Assembly: GCA_032719365.1 (NCBI GenBank)
Contig: CM064862.1
Location: 52,977,840 to 53,041,839 of the forward strand
Reading direction: 5' to 3'
Source of the DNA: Prinsepia uniflora
Taxonomy: Eukaryota > Streptophyta > Magnoliopsida > Rosales > Rosaceae
DNA: 64,000 bases
The notes beneath the pieces are model-generated. The model was not told the DNA's origin. It searched no databases and saw only the letters and a list, made by a program, of their open reading frames with translations. The translations under genes and the position numbers were made by a program. Positions 12,001 to 23,977 of this stretch are shown here, piece after piece; position 1 is the first letter of the stretch; each line of letters opens with the position of its first letter.

Positions 12001-13339
12001 ACTTAGAGGAATATCCAAGGGAAAGTCCTACTCTCGTAAAAAAAAAAGGCTTATCGGGATCACAATAAAAATTACATCCATTCGGATTCCCTGAATTCTT
12101 AAACGCTATAGAAATATTTATGGAACCATAAATCACTAGAAAAAGAAAAAAGAAAAAAATCTTCTCCCATTTAGATTTTTTTTTGGGAGACTAGTAGGAG
12201 AAAAAAACGATGCTTGGGTTTTTCTGATATATGACAAAGTATAGTTTGATTTCTATTTGAATTCATTATATCGACTTTTAGATATTTAGGCATGGAAGAT
12301 TGAATACTAATTTTCTTGAATTTTATTGGAAAAGAAAAGTCAATATTTTGGTTTTTTAGGAAAGAATTAGGGAGCATTTTTTGAAAGTGTGCTGTGTCCA
12401 ATTTTAACTTCTTTATTTACTCAATTTACACTAATTAAACAAATATGGTGCAGACTTGCGTTTCCACATCCCTCATCGACTCTCAGATTCAAATCTATCG
12501 TCTTCCTCCCAAACCCTGGCTCTTGCCCAGCCACATTCTCAGCTAACCAAAGTTATCACAATCAGCCCTTGATCAATATTGATGAACTCGATTGCGACCA
12601 TTGTTGAGTGCATGGGTGCAGAATGCAGACGCCCTTATAGACGACGACGCTGACGGTAATGTCCATTTCGTTGAGAATTTAGTCCAGCGGGAATTGAGGT
12701 TCTGGGTTTTCTTGGTGAGAAGTTGACATTGAGGGAAAATAAAAAGGAAAAGAAGAGATGTTGAAGAATCAAATTGGGTTTTATTTTATTTTTGGGTCTT
12801 TAGAGGATTAAAAGAAATAATCACCACTTACATAATTGCTGAAGATTGGGGAAGAAGACGATCAACTATTTAGTCTGTTTCAAAGAGGTGTAGAATGACT
12901 ATTTTGAAGTAATAATCACAACTTATTTTCCCAAATCTTTTTAAAGGGTGATTTCACATTTTGTTTTTTCCATTACCACTCCTCATTTTGATCCTCCCTA
13001 TTAGTTTAACTTGAATGTGTTCAATGTAAAGCTATAATAAATAAAAAAATAAAAAAGGACTCATCATCTCTCTACCAACCAATGCCCCTCAATGTTGAAA
13101 TGTAAACCAAAGAGCACCCACCTTGTGTACCTACCCACCAAATTATGTTGCATTCATTCAATAAAAACCTAACTTTCTACCCAAAGAAATAATATAAAAA
13201 CATAAGTCTCATCTCTCTCGCTCTCTCTAGCTATTGGGCTGGTTAGCAGTCTGCATTTGCTTTAAGTTTACCAACTTCATCAATTTCACCCATCATCTCC
13301 GTTTTCCTCAGTTCACAGCGGAGCTACCAAGAAACGCAA
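12001..13339 (+). promoter_or_regulatory. Upstream region, promoter and 5' UTR of cytochrome b5
   Basis: AT-rich DNA without convincing coding sequence. A TATA-like AATATAAAAACATA at about 13191 lies roughly 150 bp before the start codon. A CT-rich run (CTCTCTCGCTCTCTCTAG, about 13212-13230) typical of plant 5' UTRs comes next. Transcription probably starts near 13215-13240. No intron in the UTR is evident. Confidence 0.5.
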
Positions 13340-13423
13340 ATGGGTGAGGGGAAGCTCTTCACTTTGGCTCAAGTCTCCGGGCACAACACCCCCAAAGACT
13401 GTTGGCTAATCATCCATGGCAAG
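13340..13423 (+). CDS. CB5: Cytochrome b5 exon 1
   Basis: This exon gives 28 codons from MGEGKLFTLAQV to CWLIIHGK. The start is the first ATG after the CT-rich leader, in context CGCAAATGG. The donor is AAG/GTTCTC and the intron is phase 0. Confidence 0.93.
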
Positions 13424-16400
13424 GTTCTCCCTTTTCCCGTCTTTCCTACTTCATGGGTTATATGCCGTATTTTTATCTTCGTTGAACCAAGAGAATTTGA
13501 AAGCTTTTACTTATGAAAGAAATCATGATGGAAATTTGAATCCTTTCCATGCCATGTCACTTTACATATCATTGCAATAGGTTATTGGTTTTCTTGTGAT
13601 GTCACGGATCTTGATTTATTTTCCCTTTTTCTACCTAGATTTGTTAATTTGATATCGTACAACTTATTTTTCAATGTTGGGATTTCATTAGTTTTGCTAC
13701 CAACTGCAAATCTTTGGTTGAGTTTGGCTTCTTTGTAGTGCAATTGATGGCTTTTGTTTGTGTCTGTGTGACCCCGATGGCTTGGTCGACTAAGATTTTT
13801 GAATATATATTTTCGTGCGAGGCGGGCAGTGTATGCCAGAGGAGTACGGACATAAAAACCTGATTTAAAAGAAGTATATAAATTGTATAATTTTGTATAC
13901 TACAGCAACCTATCTTGAATCTCACCTCTCGTTCAGAAACCACAGTAACTCCCTGCTCGTTATATATTCTAGAATAGTGTTGGATTTGCAGTTTATAAGA
14001 TAGGTTTACTTATTTCAATGTTGAAAGTGCTTGGGACTTATTTACTCAACCCAGAGTATGGAATAATATGACAGTGACAGACTACCCCAAAAATAATAAT
14101 TTATAATGACATTCTAGATTGATGTCATTTTGTGAATAGACGGGGGAGTTACGGTTTGTAAACTGAAAGGGAGATTTCTACAATATACCACTATATGTGT
14201 AAGATGTATTCTAAATTGTGTGACCTTGAACAATTGCGTGATCTGCCTGTATTCATTTCATCCTAAGATGCGTGGGTTGAATTGTACTTCAAACTTTATC
14301 AAGATGGGGGACTTGATAGTCTTAAGTGTGTATGGTGATAAAAAAAGTTCACTTGTGAAGGAATTATTGAAACTGTATTATATAAGGTATGGATAATTTT
14401 ATATTATATTCACTTGTTAAAGATGTACAGCCTAGGCAGGATATTTATACAGAATAGGTAGAGACCTAACTAGGTATAGAATTAAAGAGTCCTAACTAGG
14501 TAAGTGTCTAAACTAGGAAGAGCAGATATTAAGGAGGAGATTGATCTGCAATCTCCTCCGTTGACTTAAAGTCCTTAACACGCCCCCGCAAGAAGGTGGA
14601 GCCATCTGCGACGCCTATCTTGGTTCGGAGGAGCTGAAAGCGTGGTCTGGGTAAGGGCTTGGTGAGTGCATCAGCCAGCTGGTCATCAGTGGCCACATGA
14701 GAGACAGTGAGGAGGCCACGAGAGACATGGTCGCGGACGAACTGGAAATCAATATCCACATGTTTCATACGCGAGTGCAAGGCCGGATTGGCACAATAGA
14801 AGGTTGTGCCGATATTGTCACATGAGATATTGGGGGGCCCGGAGAGAGATAGACCAAGTTCCTTCATGAGGGACTGGACCCAAAGTAGCTCTGCAGCAGT
14901 AGAAGCTACAACCCGATATTCTGCTTCAGTGGAGGACCGGGAGACCGACTTCTGCTTGCGGGAGCTCCAAGAAATGAGATTTCCACCAAGATAAACTAAG
15001 TAGGCTGTGGTGGACTTCCGATCATCGCGATCGGCAGCCCAATCAGCATCTGAAAAGGCTGCAATTGTGTGGAAAGCATGAGAGACAGCCTTCAGATCAT
15101 GCGTGGATTGGCTGTGTAGATGCAGACCGTAGTGAAGAGTGCCCCTGAGATATCTGAGAACCCGTTTTAGGGCCTGCCAATGAGTGTCGGTTGGGGAATG
15201 CATAAATTGAGACAGCTTGTTGGTTGCATAGGACACGTCTGGGCGAGTGAGGCTCAGGTATTGTAAGCTGCAAATAATGCGGCGAAAGAGGGTGGAGTCA
15301 GCCGGGGGAGAGCCATCCTGTAGGATCAGAGGGGGTGCCACAGCTAGAGGAGTTGGGACCGGTTTAGCACCCTCCATGCGAGCCATGGTGAGGAGATCAT
15401 GGCTGTATCGGTGTTGAGAGAGAAAAAATCCGGTGGGGGTGGGGATGACTTCTACCCCAAGAAAATAATGGAGGGGGCCGAGATCCTTGACTGAAAACCG
15501 GGCTGCCAGTTGTTGAATGAAGGTGGTGATAAGATGAGGGGCATTGCCAGTGAGAATGAGGTCATCCACATAGACTAAGAAGTAGAGTACTTGGGAGCCC
15601 TGCTTAAGAACAAAAAGAGAAGCATCAGAGAGTATTGTGACAAAACCCTGTTGAAGTAAGAACCCATGAAGTTCTTGGTACCAGGCCCTAGGGGCCTGTT
15701 TAAGACCATATAGAGCTTTGTTAAGCTTGCACACGTAAGAAGGGGTATGTGGGTCAACAAACCCCTTTGGCTGGGCCATATAGACATCCTCATTTAGAGT
15801 GCCCTGGAGGAATGCGTTGTTGACATCCAGCTGGCGGATAGGCCAGCCATGAGTCACGGCCAGGTGGAGGATAATGCAGATAGTAGTAGGCTTGACCACA
15901 GGGGGTGTGTCCATGGAAGCCACAGGTGCTGCAGAAGCTGGTGGGGGGGAAATGTGGTGGCCGGAGAGGAAGAAAGGGAGGACACGAGTGGAAGAGTGGA
16001 AAGCCACTCCTGGAAATGATCAGAGGTGACTGTAGGAGCTGTAGGGTGAGAGGAAAGACCAGGAAAGGAAGTTTCATCAAATTGGACATGCCTAGACACG
16101 TACAGACGGTTGGAGGTTGGATCAAGACACAAGTAGGCACTTTGGTTGAGAGAGTAACCAAGGAAAACCCAGGGAGTGGACTTAGGCTGCAGTTTGTTGG
16201 AGGTGTAGGGGAGCAGCCAGGGATAGCACAGGCATCCAAACACCTTGAGACGGGTGTAATTGGGGGACTGGTGAAACAGGGCAGAATAGGGAGTGGAGTG
16301 ATGAAGAATAGAGGTGGGGAGGCGATTTATGAGGTAAACTGCAGCCTTAAAGGCATACGGCCAGTAATGAAGGGAAACACGGGCTTGGTGGAGGAGGGTG

Positions 16401-19400
16401 AGACCAGTTTCCACGACATGGCGGTGGCGCCGTTCAGCCACCCCATTGTGTTGGGGGGTATGAGGAGGGGTGAGCAAGTGGTGGATACCATGACTAGCAA
16501 GAAAAGCTTTGAGTTTAACGTATTCACCGCCCCTATCAGTATATAGAGTAGCAATAGTGGTTTGGAAATAGTTTTCGACCAATTTTTTGAAATCAAGGAA
16601 TGTAGGATACACATCTGATTTACGTTTCAGAGGGTATAACCAGGTATATTTTGTGAAGTGATCGACAAATATGACATAGTAGGCATAGCCTTCGGGGGAG
16701 ATGTAGGGGGCAGGTCCCCAAACATCTGAAAACAGTAATTGCAAAGGTCGTGTGCTGGTAAGAGAAGTCTCACCAAATGGGAGACGGTGACTTTTATTGC
16801 ATTGACATGATGAACAAAGAGATGCAGGAAATTTGAAAGGTACATGAATGGAATTGGAACGAAAAACAGACTCGGGAATTTTCTGACTAGGATGACCAAG
16901 GCGACGGTGCCACAAGGTAGGGGAAGCCACCACACCAGCGAGAGCTTGAGGGGTTGGGGAGGGAGGTGACCATTCGTACACACCGTCCTTACTCGGGCCG
17001 TGAAGAAGGACCGCCCCCGTGCTGAGATCCTTCACCTGGAAGTAAGTAGGAAAGAATTCAATGGAAGTACTATTAGTAAGATTAAACTGAGATAGAGAGA
17101 GCAGATTTCGGGTCATTTGGGGAACACACAAGACATTTTGGAGAGTAAGAGGGCGAGAGGGGGAAGAGGGGAGAGTAGTATTACCGGTGTGGGTGATGGT
17201 TAACCCCTTACCATTGCCTAGGAGGATTTCATCAGGGCCATGATAGTGCTGCACTGCAGTGAGTTGGTTTGGAGTGGAGGTGACATGGTGAGAGGCACCT
17301 GAGTCAAGCAGCCAAGGAGCAGAGGAACTCGACATGAGGGAGTTAGCCACAGGTGGGGGTGCAGTTTGGGGCTGCAGTTGGGGGCAGCGTTTGGCACTGT
17401 GCCCTGGAGTGCCACACCACTGGCAAGTACCACGGTAGCCGCTGCCATGTGAATGGGAATGGCGGTGGTAGTCTGAAGCAGGAGCAGAGGGGCGCGGACT
17501 GGGACGGTAAGGGGATCCACGGGAGGAACGGTTGGTGCCACGGGAGGTGTGAGCGGCGTTAACTGTAATCGGGGCAGCAGGTGTGGGATTAACACGGCTG
17601 GAAGCAAGTTCGTGCTGAACAAGCATATCATGGAGATTACAGAAGTGTCTCGTGACCGGACAGCCGCTGCAATATCCTTGAAATCAGTGTCGACACCATT
17701 CAAAACATGGAGGAGGAGGTCATCATCTGAAAGGGGTGTGTCGATGGCAGCCAGTTCATCGGCAAGCACCCGGACCTCCTGGAGATAATCTGAAACAGGG
17801 CGGCCATTTTGTCGAAGAAGAGTCAGCCGCTCCTTGAGGCCAAGGACCCGTGCTCTAGCTTTGCTGGCATAGAGACGACTGAGACGCCCCCATGCATCAG
17901 CAGAAGTCTGGGCAGCCGCAATTAAGGTGATCACCTGTGGTGATACGGACGCCAAAATGGCGTGAAGGAGAAGCTGGTCCTGGCGGAACCAGTGAGCTCG
18001 CTGGGCAGATTCAGAGGGAGGAGGGCAGGGACGGGTGCCATCCACAAAGCCCATCAGATCATAGCCGTGAAGAAGGGCATGAAACTGAGCGCGCCAAGGG
18101 AAGAAAGTGGTGGCCATCAGTTTGACAGGTAGTTGAGCAGCGGTATTGATGATGATCAGGGAAGGTATGGTGTCGGTGGGTGGAGGGGGAGTAGGGCTAA
18201 GGATACCGGTTGCAACAGTGGAGGCTGCAGTAGGGGCGGCTGCAGTGGTGGCGGCAGTAGGAGTGGCGGCCATGGAATTAGGTTTAATTGTCTAGGGTTG
18301 CTCGGTGGAGCTTTAGGGCTCTGATACCATATAAGGTATGGATAATTTTATATTATATTCACTTGTTAAAGATGTACAGCCTAGGCAGGATATTTATACA
18401 GAATAGGTAGAGACCTAACTAGGTATAGAATTAAAGAGTCCTAACTAGGTTAGTGTCTAAACTAGGAAGAGCAGATATTAAGGAGGAGATTGATCTGCAA
18501 TCTCCTCCGTTGACTTAGAGTCCTTAACATATTAAGACCTGTTTGTTTCATCAACAAATGGAAGCATTTCATTTGTACCATTTACTTCTATATTTATTAT
18601 TGAAGTCTAATTTGAGTAATCTCATCACGTATCCCTTTGAGCAATCCAGTTCAAGTGGGAGTTAGGAACTTTTTGAGACCCCTAAATTTGTCGCTATATT
18701 CCCTTCTACCTAATCAACATGAGGCTGTTGGGTTGAGGTTGGCTTAAGATCTATAGCTATAGAGTTCTTTATTACGCTGAAGAAGATAGCTCAGTTGTTG
18801 GTAGTTCGATTTTAAAAATAGTAAATTATTGACATCATGGCTATAATCCAAATCAAGTGGGAAATTTCCAATAAACCTTTCATTATTTATTTAGAATTCT
18901 AGTTTGTTCATCTTAGATCTTTAGAGTTCACTCCAATAATAAGATCTATCTCTAAACTGGGTCAGTCACTCTAGTAGTTTATTGGATAATTCTTTTTTCT
19001 TCTATATTCTGTTGAATGTTTGCTTCAAAAAGAACATTTCAAACAGGATTATCTAAAAAATTAATTGAAAAAGTTATTGCTAATATTCATTAGCTTCTTT
19101 CTAATTATTTATTTCTATAATTATATGAAGATTTCTTAGGCATATCCAAAGGATGCGTTTGTTATAACCCTAAGGATTGACTTTGCATATAGTTGTTCTA
19201 TGTAGACAAATTGTTTCACACGGTCAAATATAGGATGAACATGGACAAACAACACAAATGAATTAGTGACGAGCTAAGTCTAGATCTTTATGACCTGACT
19301 AATGTGGCTATTCTTGTTAAGCTATTGGAGGTCTCATAAAATTTTGGTTCCGGTCATTAACAAAATCATGTCCTCATCAACTTAGTTATAGTATAGAACT

Positions 19401-20268
19401 TCATTTGTTTCTGCATCTAAGACAATATCTTTGTATCATATATTCTTCTTTTAACCAACGGCGTGTTAGTTGTAATGGCCACGCCCATGGTCAAAAACCT
19501 TTCCTATCTAGCTATTTACTGGTGTTTACTGCCTCCCAAAGATTGTAGGGTTGGGGAATTTCAGGATATGAGAACTTTGCTCTTCTGTTACAAGGTGCAT
19601 TCTAACTAGACGAGCACTCAAAGACAAGAGTTTGAAACAATAGTACTAGATAGTAAACACTGTGCGAGTATCCAGGCTATAGTTGTTGGGTATCTCTGTC
19701 TTATTTCTAGCATATGATAGTTATCATATTTGGTTTCTTTTCCAATCATATCTTCTAATTGTTGCCAATTTATTTATTGTATCAGGTCTATGATGTGTCC
19801 AAGTTCTTGGAGGATCATCCTGGTGGCGATGATGTTTTGTTGTCAGCAACGGGTATGAATTTAACTGAAATACCTTTAAGAACTTGTTTTAAACGTATCA
19901 TGATATGGCAATACAATATTATTAAGCTCTGTTTAAGGGACACATTCATCCCACGCTGCAATGTTGTTTAACGATTCAAACCATCCATTTTAAAGTCTAT
20001 ATTCAGATATCATCCTTGCAAAAACCACCTGAATTGGAACCTTGAAGACATCTGATTGCCGTCAATTAAATAGATGAACATAATGTTCCATTCACACTGA
20101 AATAATGATGAATTAAATGGTTTTCTATCTGGTTGATTTTTTCACAAGGATGATACTTTAATGGAGATTTGAAATTGGACAGTTCGGGTCATTGAACCAC
20201 GTTGCTGGGTAGGCCTCACACTTTGTCCTCAAGTAAGCTTAATTTTAAAAGATCCTACATTTAAAGGG

Positions 20269-20308
<40 letters not shown>

Positions 20309-20926
20309 ATGTATATATTTAAATTCTCTGACAAGCACAAGGTCCTAGAACTGGACATGTTTTCCATTAGTTTGGTTCACGATGCATTCTATCCACTTTG
20401 CAGTCCATAAAAATCTGAGTTTGAGAAACAAATCCCCATTCCAATAACTTTATAGATTACATATGTAGAATGTTGTTACTCACCTCGTTGATCATGTTGA
20501 CTTCTCTGTGCCAACAACCTGATCAACAGCTTGCACTGTTTGCACTTATCCTAATTGGAAGCTTGCGTTTGTGCTTGCTTGTATTATATGCATGTACATG
20601 TATGCGTATATGTTCCCTGTCTATGATTTTCTTTGGATACAAGACAGAGCTTCAAGTTGCCATGTATTTACCCAGGGAAGGATGCAACCGATGATTTTGA
20701 GGACGTGGGTCACAGTGATAATGCCAAAGGCATGTTGAAGGACTTCTATGTCGGAGAGATTGATGTCTCTACTATCCCCAAGAAGACAGCATATACTGCT
20801 CCGAAGCAGCCTCATTACAATCAGGACAAGACTTCTGAATTTATCATTAAACTTCTCCAGTTCCTAGTTCCCATTGCAATCTTGGGTTTGGCTTTTGGTA
20901 TCCGCCTTTACACCAAGTCAACCTAA
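13340..20926 (+). CDS. CB5: Cytochrome b5, three exons
   Basis: The gene encodes a small tail-anchored haem protein of the endoplasmic reticulum that passes electrons from NADH-cytochrome b5 reductase (or P450 reductase) to desaturases, hydroxylases and some P450s. Exons 13340-13423, 19786-19852 and 20676-20926 join to 402 nt, giving 133 residues, the usual plant length. All junctions are GT-AG (phases 0 and 1). The haem domain spans residues 5-80 and shows the HPGG motif with axial His39 and the second axial His63, at the canonical 24-residue spacing. A hydrophobic anchor (about residues 107-127) is followed by the short basic tail RLYTKST, placing the protein in the ER membrane with the haem domain in the cytosol. 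Intron 1 is 6362 bp because it contains a copia element in antisense orientation. The frame is intact. Confidence 0.95.
14376..14380. repeat. Target-site duplication TATTA (left)
   Basis: TATTA precedes the left LTR here and follows the right LTR at 18530-18534. This confirms the element boundaries. Confidence 0.9.
14381..14580 (-). repeat. 3' LTR of the intronic copia element
   Basis: 200 bp; on the minus strand it starts TGTTAAGGAC and ends CCTTATA. It differs from 18330-18529 at two bases. Confidence 0.92.
14529..15900 (-). pseudogene. Copia reverse transcriptase (N-terminally deleted) and RNase H
   Basis: The open frame runs on the minus strand from 16007 to 14529, but reverse-transcriptase homology starts only near 15895, at VVKPTTICIILHLA. 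It includes RQLDVNNAFLQG with the first catalytic Asp, LVYVDDLILTG with the YVDD pair, and an RNase H with SDADWAADRDDRKST and STEAEYR. The part normally before this, the fingers subdomain with a KARLVAKGF-type motif, is absent. The frame therefore joins the integrase tail to mid-polymerase through a deletion. The 3' end of the frame runs into the LTR. A polymerase without fingers is not expected to work. Confidence 0.85.
15854..17626 (-). pseudogene. Copia zinc knuckle, protease and integrase
   Basis: A 590-codon open frame on the minus strand. In order it shows a CCHC zinc knuckle (CQWCGTPGHSAKRC), an aspartic protease active site (LLDSGASHHVTS), the pre-integrase H..C-C zinc motif (WHRRLGHPS then CSSCQCNKSH), and the integrase core with D in FSDVWGP, D in YTDRGGEY and E in NGVAERRHRH. 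The last about 40 codons are linker read past the deletion point. It should be continuous with gag but lies in another frame, with the shift near 17640. Confidence 0.87.
17630..18273 (-). pseudogene. Copia Gag (N-terminal part)
   Basis: The frame begins at the ATG at 18273 with an Ala/Thr-rich start, then a copia-type gag domain (FFPWRAQFHALLHGYDLMGF, LFRQ-like helix region, NGRPVSDYLQEVRVLADEL). After RDTSV near 17650 the homologous continuation (LHDMLVQHELAS) is found only in the next frame, so a small indel separates gag from pol. The open frame nominally continues to 17218, but that part is out-of-frame zinc-knuckle and protease sequence. Confidence 0.82.
18318..18329 (-). other. Primer-binding site of the intronic copia element
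   Basis: Minus strand TGGTATCAGAGC, the classic plant initiator-Met-tRNA site, immediately after the LTR end CCTTATA. Confidence 0.9.
18330..18529 (-). repeat. 5' LTR of the intronic copia element
   Basis: 200 bp, 99% identical by eye to 14381-14580, and followed by the TATTA target duplication at 18530-18534. Confidence 0.92.
19786..19852 (+). CDS. CB5: Cytochrome b5 exon 2
   Basis: 67 nt encoding VYDVSKFLEDHPGGDDVL and the first base of a Gly codon. It contains axial haem ligand His39. The acceptor is ATCAG/GTC, the donor G/GTATGA, and the following intron is phase 1. Confidence 0.93.
20274..20305. repeat. (AT)n microsatellite in cytochrome b5 intron 2
   Basis: An uninterrupted AT run of about 16 repeats inside the 823-bp second intron (19853-20675). 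Confidence 0.9.
20676..20926 (+). CDS. CB5: Cytochrome b5 exon 3
   Basis: 251 nt from GKDATDDFEDVGH (axial His63) through the linker and membrane anchor (FLVPIAILGLAFGI) to the stop TAA at 20924-20926. The acceptor is ACCCAG/GGAAGG. Confidence 0.94.
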
Positions 20927-21655
20927 GTCAACCCAAGGTTCTAGGTTATTTTATTATGGCAGATAGTATGTTATTGTGACAAATTATTGCTACTCGGTTG
21001 TTTTGTGAAATCCAAGACAGCCTCTTGTATCTCTCTTTGTTGTTGTCTTGCCTTTGGATGATATTTTACTGAAATAACTTGCAACCTTAATGCATGACTT
21101 TTTAGTTATAACAATTTTACACCATGGAAATGTTTCTGTTCCATGTTTTTTTTTTTTTTCATTTGCGCCGTGGCTGTGGAGTAATTATATCTCGTTTTGT
21201 GGTCTCATATTTGAGCCCAGCTTGTCATTATAAGATTGTTCAAATTTGAGCTCAACTTGTCATTATAAGATTGTTCAAAGTTCTCGGTGAACAATTTTGT
21301 CAACTTGAGCTGCATGAATTGGTCAATTTTTAACTTGTGAACTGAAAGTATTGTGTTTTCTATTTTCTTCTCATTGAAAGAGGTTTATTTTCACACTTTT
21401 TTGGGTATTCAAGACGCTTTCTGCTATGTATCTTCCTTATTTTCAAAGAATTATAGAACATGTTATGTTGAATCAATTCTGCAATGTTAAATTTGTCCAT
21501 TGTGAAGTTATTTATAAGGAAGGAGTTGCCTCTTGATTTGGTTCTGATTTTTCTATTTTTTTAGGTGTATAGTTTCAAATATTGTATTGAATGTGATATG
21601 ATAGTTTTTTATATGTTAGGGTTACGGTAGATTTAAGCAAATAACTGAATATCAG
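20927..21655 (+). other. 3' UTR and downstream flank of cytochrome b5
   Basis: T-rich, non-coding. The transcript probably ends within the first 200 bp. A 35-bp tandem duplication (21210-21244 and 21245-21279, unit starting TTTGAGC) lies in this flank. Confidence 0.6.
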
Positions 21656-21660
21656 CAAAC

Positions 21661-21871
21661 TGTTGTAAATAGTTAAATAGTTATGTTTATTTATGTAATA
21701 TGTATTAGGGGTAATTTTTTTTTTTGTATTCATTAATTATCCCTCCTTATATAAGAGATAATTATTTTGTAAACTCTAATGATCTCATAATAAATCAGAC
21801 ATACTATTTTCATCTCTCCGCCTCTCCATATTCTCTCTGCAATCCTCCTCTACCAAATCTTCTTCACAACA
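21661..21871 (+). repeat. 5' LTR of the older copia element
   Basis: 211 bp. It contains a TATA-like CTTATATAAGAGATA, so transcription would start in the second half of this LTR. Confidence 0.9.
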
Positions 21872-23330
21872 CGTTATCAGCACGATCGATTCTGAAACGG
21901 GGATTGCTCAAGTAAAGGATAAATTCAATCAAGTAGGTTTTTCGTCTCTTCAAAATTCAATTTTTATTTTATTAAATCAAAACCCTAGAAAGCATGAATT
22001 CTAGGATTATTAAATTAAAAATTATTTGATAATTATTGAAATTAAAATTTAATATTGAATTGCTGCTTAAATTGATGCATGAAAAACTTGAATTAATGAA
22101 TTAACACTGTTTGGATTATTTAATATTTGATATTTGAGATATTATAATTGATGTTTGCTTGATAATCGCATATGGTTGATGTTTCATAATTATTTGATAA
22201 TTAATGATGGTTACATGATGTTTGATAATTAATTGAAGCATGATAATTATTAATATATATATATATATATTTATATATGTGTGTTTTGGTTATGATTATG
22301 TGTAATTGATGTTTTCGTATCATCAAACAATCAAATTCAATCAATGGGTTTGTCTCCCCACGAAGCACCTTAAAGAGGAAAAAAAAAAAGCATCCAGAAG
22401 ATGCATGATAATTAATTGAAGACTGATAATTATTGATAACTTAATATTTGATATTATATATACTGCTTCCATATTTTATCGGCTGGGACACAGGACGGTG
22501 ACAACAGCCCTTATCAAATATGAGTGTGATGGAACTGTGTCTCAATATAGTATTGAATTTGCATGGGAAGTTGAAATTGGAGTGGATTCGGCTGTAAACA
22601 TGGCCTAAACTATCGCCACAATTGGTGGCAACAACCCTTACGGGTTGAATCACCAACGAAAAAAGCATGTATAAGAAAACAAAACAAACCTAGTAGACCA
22701 AAGGCCCTGAAGGCCAAGGACAAACGGCCCAGAAGGCCCGTGGAAAAAAAAAAAACTGCCTGAAGGTTTTTCCGCCTAGCCCAGCAGGCCAATCCCAGTG
22801 GACGGCCCAAAAAGGGCCATCAGACTAGCCCAGAAGGCACAACAAAAAAAAAACAAAAAAAGGGGCCTAGAAGGCCACTTAATTGGGCAGCCCAGCGCTA
22901 CAGTACGCAGCGCGGCTCCCCAGTGGCTTATGCCAGCTCGGCTCGCCGTCGCCGGCTCGGCTCCGACCAGTGTAAAAAAAAAAAAATAGCGTCTTCCTTT
23001 GCACTCCTCGGGGCTAAACATTCTCATGCATGCCTTAAGCATTCCCTTACACCTAAATTAAGGATTCAAGTAGCATTTGTTCCTACTATTTATGCATGTT
23101 CCCTTGTTTAATTGTTTGTATATGTTTTAATTGCTTAGATTAATTGTATACCTATTATTTCCATATTATTTAGCAATGTCATAGACTACTTATAAATAAA
23201 ACGAACCTGAAGTTTCCTTCATAACTATCCTGGATTATCATACCATGTTATAGAACCTGGAGTTCTCATTAGTTGCTTATGGATGTATTTTTTTCCCAAA
23301 GCACTAATATTATTAATTCCTCTTTGTAGA
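21872..23330 (+). other. Long untranslated leader of the older copia element
   Basis: About 1.4 kb between the primer site and gag without a coding frame. It contains an (AT)n run near 22250-22272 and a GGCCC/GGGCC-rich block at 22680-22900 (phrases such as AGCCCAGAAGGCC). Confidence 0.65.
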
Positions 23331-23779
23331 GAACGACACATCTCAACAAGCTGGATTTTGACGCACTTGAAGTTTCCGGAAGAAACTATTACCAGTGGAC
23401 TGAAGATGTGAAACTTCATCTCACTGCAAAGAGAATCCGGTCAACCATCCAGGAAAATAATGTGGCTTCTGAGCATCAGAAGGCGGACGCTATGATCCTC
23501 ATTCGGAGGCATATGGATCGCACACAGCAGCGTGAATACTTGGGTCAAGAGGACCCGAGAGCTTTGTGGGTTTCACTGGATGATCGTTTAGATATATGTT
23601 ATAAATGTGGAGGTCGCAATCACTGGTCCCGCACCTATCGTGCATCAGCCCAAGTTATTGCCCAGTACCATGCTAGTCGTGGTACTCGAGAGGCTAATTT
23701 TGCTGCAAGACCAGTCCCCACTGATACCACCCTTGCTATTGCTGATTTCCAGACTGCAGCTGCACATGATGAGGATTGA
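23331..23779 (+). pseudogene. Copia Gag fragment with a broken zinc knuckle
   Basis: The frame starts near RTTHLNKLDFDAL and shows a copia-type gag N-terminus (YYQWTEDVKLHL). It then jumps from LWVSLDDRL directly to CYKCGGRNHW, so a central gag segment appears deleted. The knuckle reads C-X2-C-X4-H but the final Cys is Tyr (RTYRA), so zinc binding should be lost. Confidence 0.78.
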
Positions 23780-23977
23780 GTTATTCACATAAACATGGAT
23801 ATGATCGGCGTTTGTGCCTTTTTTTATGGATATTTTTTTTTACTATTTCTGGATATTGTTTGATGATTCATATTTGTTTTGGACTTATTTTGTTATTTGC
23901 TCGAATATTATTTAATCTATTCATTCATTTTTCATAAATGTGATTGTTGATTACTTTAGTTATATTGATGGTTAGGC

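Larger units (their letters stand above)
14381..18529 (-). mobile_element. Ty1/copia retrotransposon, Ale/Retrofit-like, internally deleted
   Basis: A 4149-bp minus-strand element with 200-bp LTRs at 14381-14580 and 18330-18529. The LTRs differ at only two visible positions, so the insertion is recent. The primer site 18318-18329 reads TGGTATCAGAGC on the minus strand and abuts the 5' LTR. The order gag, protease, integrase, reverse transcriptase, RNase H is that of copia. Short LTRs and the integrase style suggest the Ale/Retrofit lineage (inference). The element cannot be autonomous, because gag is frameshifted from pol and a segment between integrase and reverse transcriptase is missing. 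Confidence 0.93.
13424..19785 (+). other. Cytochrome b5 intron 1, enlarged by a copia insertion
   Basis: The intron is 6362 bp, with donor GTTCTC and acceptor ATTGTATCAG. Without the element at 14381-18529 and one target duplication it would be about 2.2 kb. The remaining sequence is AT-rich and non-coding. Confidence 0.85.

Noticed and set aside
15905..16546. 213-codon plus-strand frame in the copia element
   Set aside because: It lies antisense to the integrase sequence and its product matches no motif; a shadow frame.
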